This document shows, piece by piece, positions 5,162 through 7,859 of a stretch of 7,859 nucleotides of DNA. Under the pieces are notes generated by a model that made no database searches, was not told the DNA's origin, and was given only the letters and a program-made list of their open reading frames with translations. How positions within the stretch are numbered: the first letter of the stretch is position 1; each line of letters starts with the position of its first letter. The translations under genes were made by a program, and so were the position numbers. This stretch comes from Campylobacteraceae bacterium (lineage in GTDB: Bacteria > Campylobacterota > Campylobacteria > Campylobacterales > Sulfurospirillaceae). The stretch covers positions 1 through 7,859 of the forward strand of contig JALUMJ010000146.1 of NCBI GenBank assembly GCA_027040375.1, in the 5' to 3' direction.

Positions 5162-6868
5162 TTAAGCGCCTGGGATCTCTTCTCTATGTTCAACAGAGTA
5201 TGTAAATGTAGGCGTAGTTAGGTTGTAAATGTATTTTACAAATCTACCTTTGTTAGTATAGATACCAATTCTTCCTGTTGTCCATTCACTGATTGTTACC
5301 CATTTACCATGGTTAGCAGGTTCTGCGTGAAGAAGTCTAGGTTGAACAGGTTTTGCAACTTTCATTCCAACTTTAGCAGTATAAGGTACCACTTTTTCAT
5401 TTGAAATTTTAGAAGCTACTTCTTGGTGTTTAACAGTTTTGTACTGAGTTGCATCCCAAGTTTGTAGGATTTTTCCAGTATGAGCATCAATAAGATGTCC
5501 TTTTTTCTTTCCAACTTCGATAATTCTGTCAGTTTCTAGAGTTTGTTTGTTGATCAAGTAAACTTTATTATAGTTTGCTTTTCCACCAAGAACGCAATCT
5601 GACCAAACATACGGAGTATCTTTACTTGTACCAATAAAAAGTCCACCACCAGCTGTTGGAACATTTGCGACAACTTCATTGTTCATATCCCAAATAACTG
5701 CATTTCCAACATTGATGCTGTTTGTTGCATTTAATTGACCATATCTTTTATTGTACCATGAACTTCCTTGTCCAGGATGTGGCTTAGAACCAGGTCCAGT
5801 ATAGATTTTAGCAGCCAATGTTAGATTTTTAAGGTCAATTACACCCATCAAATCACTTCCTTGAGAAGCAACATAAACAAATCTGCCTTCATCTTTTCCC
5901 TCGTTTTCAAATGCATCGTGTAAGATTTTTCCAATATTTGGAATATCTGCTACGATTGGAAAACCAGGTTTTGAATAATCAACAACATACACATGTCCGC
6001 CATCTTTTAGTGCAAATGTAAAATAAGGTCTGTATGGAGTATCTGCTATATAAGCAACTCTACTTGGTCCTATATTTCCATCAGGGTCGATAACGCTTGC
6101 TGTTGGATATACTTTTAGAGGCTCAAGTGTTTTTGCATCGCATAAAACAGCACCACCTGGATTGTAATTTCCTGCCATTACATATTTTCCATCAGGACTA
6201 ACTGCAAGTCCTCGAGACTCTTGACCTACTTGAACACTTGCAAGTGCTGGTTGACCAGGAGCATTTAAATCAAACATAGTCAAACGACCAGAACGACTGA
6301 TAGAGTAAGCATATCTTGGCATTCTTTTGTTTGTCACTGTTACATGTACAGCAAAGCCAGCCTTATGACGAGAAAGTACTTTTCCTGTAGTAGAGTCTAT
6401 AAAGTCAACCAAAGAAGCATCTCTTTCAGTTGCAAACATTATATCTCTTGGGCTTTTTACATCAGCTGGTTTGAGATATTTTTTATATAACATCTTTCTA
6501 TTTGCTAGCTGTTTCCAACTTTTATGTACATCTGCTAAAGATAGTTTTAAAGTAACTGTATTTTTCCAATTCATTAACCAATTAACCATGCCAAAAGCAT
6601 CATCTTTAGAAAAAGTTGATTTCCAAGCTGGCATCGCAGTACCTTGACGACCATCCATTATGGTTTCGGCTAAAAACTCTGCATTTTTCTTTTTCAATGC
6701 TTTTGTTCTAAGATCTGCTCCTACACCACCTTGATGAATAGGACCGTGACAACCTTGACATTCATTTTCATAAACTTTTGCAAAGTTCATCTTTGAAGTT
6801 CCCGCTTGTGCCATGCTTGCAACTAGCATAGAACCAGCAACTAATCCCACTACTTTACTAATATTCAT
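5162..6868 (-). CDS. nirS: Cytochrome cd1 nitrite reductase (NirS), divergent type
   Basis: The 568-residue precursor has a Sec signal peptide (MNISKVVGLVAGSMLVASMAQA) and a heme c domain with CQGCH (37-41) and likely Met ligand at AMPAW (Met79). An eight-bladed d1 propeller follows. Expected d1 residues are all present: His175 (GFAVHV) as proximal ligand, and the two active-site histidines His317 (ILHDAF) and His364 (KPHPGQG). Their spacings (142 and 47) are near those of Pseudomonas His182, His327 and His369. MAGNYNPGG...LEP and the final TTPTFTYSVEH also match the NirS pattern. It reduces nitrite to nitric oxide in the periplasm. The related NirN is shorter (about 490 residues) and is the main alternative. 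The part from about 445 to 525 diverges and seems to hold extra sequence. The start at 6868 is chosen because AAAGGAG lies five bases upstream and the signal peptide begins there; an in-frame ATG at 6910 has no such site. By eye it is less AT-rich than its neighbours, consistent with high expression. Confidence 0.87.
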   Translation of the reverse strand: MNISKVVGLVAGSMLVASMAQAGTSKMNFAKVYENECQGCHGPIHQGGVGADLRTKALKKKNAEFLAETIMDGRQGTAMPAWKSTFSKDDAFGMVNWLMNWKNTVTLKLSLADVHKSWKQLANRKMLYKKYLKPADVKSPRDIMFATERDASLVDFIDSTTGKVLSRHKAGFAVHVTVTNKRMPRYAYSISRSGRLTMFDLNAPGQPALASVQVGQESRGLAVSPDGKYVMAGNYNPGGAVLCDAKTLEPLKVYPTASVIDPDGNIGPSRVAYIADTPYRPYFTFALKDGGHVYVVDYSKPGFPIVADIPNIGKILHDAFENEGKDEGRFVYVASQGSDLMGVIDLKNLTLAAKIYTGPGSKPHPGQGSSWYNKRYGQLNATNSINVGNAVIWDMNNEVVANVPTAGGGLFIGTSKDTPYVWSDCVLGGKANYNKVYLINKQTLETDRIIEVGKKKGHLIDAHTGKILQTWDATQYKTVKHQEVASKISNEKVVPYTAKVGMKVAKPVQPRLLHAEPANHGKWVTISEWTTGRIGIYTNKGRFVKYIYNLTTPTFTYSVEHREEIPGA

Positions 6869-6873
6869 TTTTT

Positions 6874-6880
6874 CTCCTTT
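6874..6880 (-). promoter_or_regulatory. Strong nirS ribosome binding site
   Basis: The minus strand reads AAAGGAG, then five bases, then ATG at 6868. This fixes the nirS start at the first residue of its signal peptide and argues against the longer in-frame start at 6910. Confidence 0.85.
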
Positions 6881-6918
6881 TAGATTTACAGCTACCTTAA
6901 ATAACTGCATATGACATT

Positions 6919-6935
6919 TTTAAAGCTTCTTTAAA
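6919..6935 (-). repeat. AU-rich inverted repeat in the nirS leader
   Basis: TTTAAAG and CTTTAAA form a perfect 7-bp inverted repeat around a 3-base loop. It covers the last codons and the TAA of the possible upstream ORF and lies about 38 nt before the nirS ribosome binding site. The stem is mostly A-U and would be weak, so a regulatory function is only a possibility. Confidence 0.4.
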
Positions 6936-6985
6936 CGCTTAACCTTTTCACTGTGTGCGCCTATATACTTTTGACCACCACGCAT
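6920..6985 (-). CDS. Possible 21-codon leader ORF upstream of nirS
   Basis: An ATG at 6985-6983 opens a 21-codon frame beginning MRGGQKYIGAH and ending KRLKKL, closed by TAA at 6922-6920. AGGAG stands upstream but with only three bases to the ATG, shorter than ideal. The predicted nirS transcript starts about 22 nt before this ATG, so the ORF would be the first one translated on the operon mRNA. The peptide is strongly basic (8 Lys/Arg in 21) and has no membrane segment or recognisable family. It could be a translated leader controlling nirS, a small protein, or a chance frame. No homology can be judged from so short a sequence. Confidence 0.35.
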   Translation of the reverse strand: MRGGQKYIGAHSEKVKRLKKL

Positions 6986-7013
6986 TTTCTCCTTTTTTCA
7001 TAACTTTTAAGTA

Positions 7014-7019
7014 AGTATA
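7014..7019 (-). promoter_or_regulatory. -10 element of the nirS operon promoter
   Basis: The minus strand reads TATACT, 5 of 6 matches to TATAAT. It lies 22 bp from the FNR-like box at 7042-7055, predicting a transcript start near 7007 and a nirS leader of about 139 nt. The same 22-bp distance is seen at the two promoters at the left end of the window, which supports the assignment. Confidence 0.65.
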
Positions 7020-7041
7020 ATATATTTATGTCTTAAATACA

Positions 7042-7055
7042 TTGACTTATATCAA
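7042..7055. promoter_or_regulatory. FNR/CRP-family box upstream of nirS
   Basis: TTGACTTATATCAA on the plus strand (TTGATATAAGTCAA on the minus) matches TTGAT-N4-ATCAA at nine of ten defined positions. Its centre lies 41.5 bp upstream of the predicted nirS start, the classical class II activator position. It is about 78 bp before the GTG of the divergent membrane-protein gene, at roughly -53 from that gene's predicted start, so an effect in that direction is less clear. Anaerobic or nitrogen-oxide-dependent control of the nir operon is the expected result. Confidence 0.7.
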
Positions 7056-7086
7056 GTTTTGATTAAAATTGTTCTTTACTATTTTA

Positions 7087-7095
7087 TGTTATAAT
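7087..7095 (+). promoter_or_regulatory. Extended -10 promoter of the MotA/ExbB-like gene
   Basis: TGTTATAAT combines a perfect TATAAT hexamer with the TG of an extended -10. No convincing -35 is seen at 16-18 bp, which fits an extended -10 promoter. The predicted start near 7102 leaves a leader of about 24 nt with AGGAG at 7115-7119 before the GTG. Confidence 0.55.
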
Positions 7096-7125
7096 ATTTC
7101 AATTATTACAATATAGGAGCTAATA

Positions 7126-7859
7126 GTGCTAACACATCAAGAATCATCAAATTGTTTTCCAAATTTTTTAGTTATTTTTTCCGTTCCTTTTCTCATTTTA
7201 TTAGGTGCGATTGTAGCATATCTAGGATATATACCTCTAAAAGTTGAAATGCACACTATCGTGATGTTAGGAATCATCTTTTTTATTTTTATATTTTTCG
7301 TAAAACACAATGCAAACTTTGCAGCTTGTTCATTTAGGAACTCTTTTTATGACATAGGTGATAAACTACAAGAGTATCTAAATCAGAATATGCTTCTTAT
7401 AGGAGAGAAGAAAAAATCTCTCTCAAATATAGATGATTTTTTGGAAGATTATACTAATGGACTTAGAAATGACAATTTCTCGTCCATAGCAACAACTGTA
7501 TTTCCAATGCTTGGAATTTTAGGAACATTTATATCTATTGCACTTTCCATGCCAGATTTTTCTGTGCAAAATACAAATGCACTAGACCATGAGATTAGCG
7601 TTCTTTTAAGTGGTGTAGGTACTGCATTTTATGCTTCAATTTATGGTATATTTTTATCTTTATGGTGGATATTTTTTGAAAAAAGGGGCTTAAGCAAAAT
7701 TGAGTCAACTCTTCACTATATCAAAACACTCTATTCTAAATATGTATGGAGTAAAAATGAATTAGATACATATAAATACGGAAGCAGACAATTAGAAAAT
7801 CAAAACTTAATCAATGCACTTAAAGATATATTTACTGTAGATTCTGTAAAGGCGTTGAA
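7126..7859 (+). CDS. MotA/TolQ/ExbB-family proton-channel-like membrane protein (partial, 3' end outside window)
   Basis: A GTG start, six bases after AGGAG, opens a frame of 244 codons still open at the window edge. Four likely membrane segments are visible: about 13-35 (FLVIFSVPFLILLGAIVAYLGY), 44-59, 120-140 and 163-183. The third and fourth pair, TTVFPMLGILGTFISIAL and LLSGVGTAFYASIYGIFLSLWW, carries the pattern of the MotA/TolQ/ExbB channel domain, whose members form the stator of proton-driven machines in the inner membrane. The first ATG in frame lies after the first membrane segment, which supports the GTG start. After residue 185 the chain becomes hydrophilic and helical. Family members of this kind include ExbB/TolQ-like pumps and ZorA of the Zorya defence system; the missing C-terminus and downstream partner (ExbD, MotB or OmpA-like) would decide. 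No functional link to nitrite reduction is evident beyond the shared intergenic region. Confidence 0.8.
   Translation, partial: MLTHQESSNCFPNFLVIFSVPFLILLGAIVAYLGYIPLKVEMHTIVMLGIIFFIFIFFVKHNANFAACSFRNSFYDIGDKLQEYLNQNMLLIGEKKKSLSNIDDFLEDYTNGLRNDNFSSIATTVFPMLGILGTFISIALSMPDFSVQNTNALDHEISVLLSGVGTAFYASIYGIFLSLWWIFFEKRGLSKIESTLHYIKTLYSKYVWSKNELDTYKYGSRQLENQNLINALKDIFTVDSVKAL

Noticed and set aside
5162..6910. Longer nirS reading frame starting at the ATG at 6910
   Set aside because: The extra 14 residues precede a complete signal peptide, there is no ribosome binding site before 6910, while an excellent AAAGGAG precedes the ATG at 6868.
1..7859. CRISPR array, tRNA or rRNA genes, insertion sequence
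   Set aside because: No regularly spaced repeats, transposase motifs, terminal inverted repeats, CCA-ended cloverleaf or rRNA-like segments were seen on reading both strands.

Overview
The window is AT-rich and reads as chromosomal sequence from a denitrifying member of the Campylobacterota, of the Sulfurimonas/Sulfurovum kind. This placement rests on the low GC, the tight AAGGAG-A-rich-ATG gene starts and the protein style; no phylogenetic marker is present. The core is a cytochrome cd1 nitrite reductase (nir) locus in which the enzyme, its probable electron donors and part of the heme d1 pathway lie together.

Layout. At 1-24 (minus strand) only the first eight codons of a gene leaving the window are seen. 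A 125-bp divergent intergenic region (25-149) carries one perfect FNR/CRP-family box. From 150 to 713 (plus) is a precorrin-2 dehydrogenase/sirohydrochlorin ferrochelatase (the N-terminal half of CysG, Met8-like). Convergent with it, and overlapping its 3' end by 9 bp, is a six-gene minus-strand operon read from about 7007 down to 705: nirS (start 6868), a pentaheme c-type cytochrome, a small monoheme cytochrome c (NirC-like), nirF, nirJ (radical SAM) and cobA/nirE (uroporphyrinogen-III methyltransferase). From the pentaheme gene onward every junction overlaps or abuts (ATGA, ATGA, TAATG, TAAGTG), so translation is probably coupled. A GC-rich hairpin sits in the only real gap, after nirS. Divergent from nirS, at 7126, begins a MotA/TolQ/ExbB-family membrane protein with a GTG start; it runs off the window.

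How the genes fit together. CobA methylates uroporphyrinogen III to precorrin-2, and the CysG-N protein oxidises it and inserts iron to give siroheme. NirJ and NirF act late in the conversion of siroheme to heme d1. NirS carries heme c and heme d1 and reduces nitrite to NO in the periplasm, with the monoheme and pentaheme cytochromes as plausible electron carriers. The NirDLGH siroheme decarboxylase is not in the window.

Regulation. Three predicted promoters (nirS, cysG-N and the left-edge gene) each have a CRP/FNR-type palindrome followed, after exactly 22 bp, by a good -10 element. This is the geometry of class II FNR activation (box centred at -41.5). In the left intergenic region a single palindrome serves both directions symmetrically. 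The nirS leader also holds a possible 21-codon upstream ORF whose stop codon lies in an AU-rich inverted repeat.

Most notable points: the pentaheme cytochrome built into the operon, the divergent C-terminal part of NirS, the shared symmetric FNR box, and the nirS leader ORF.
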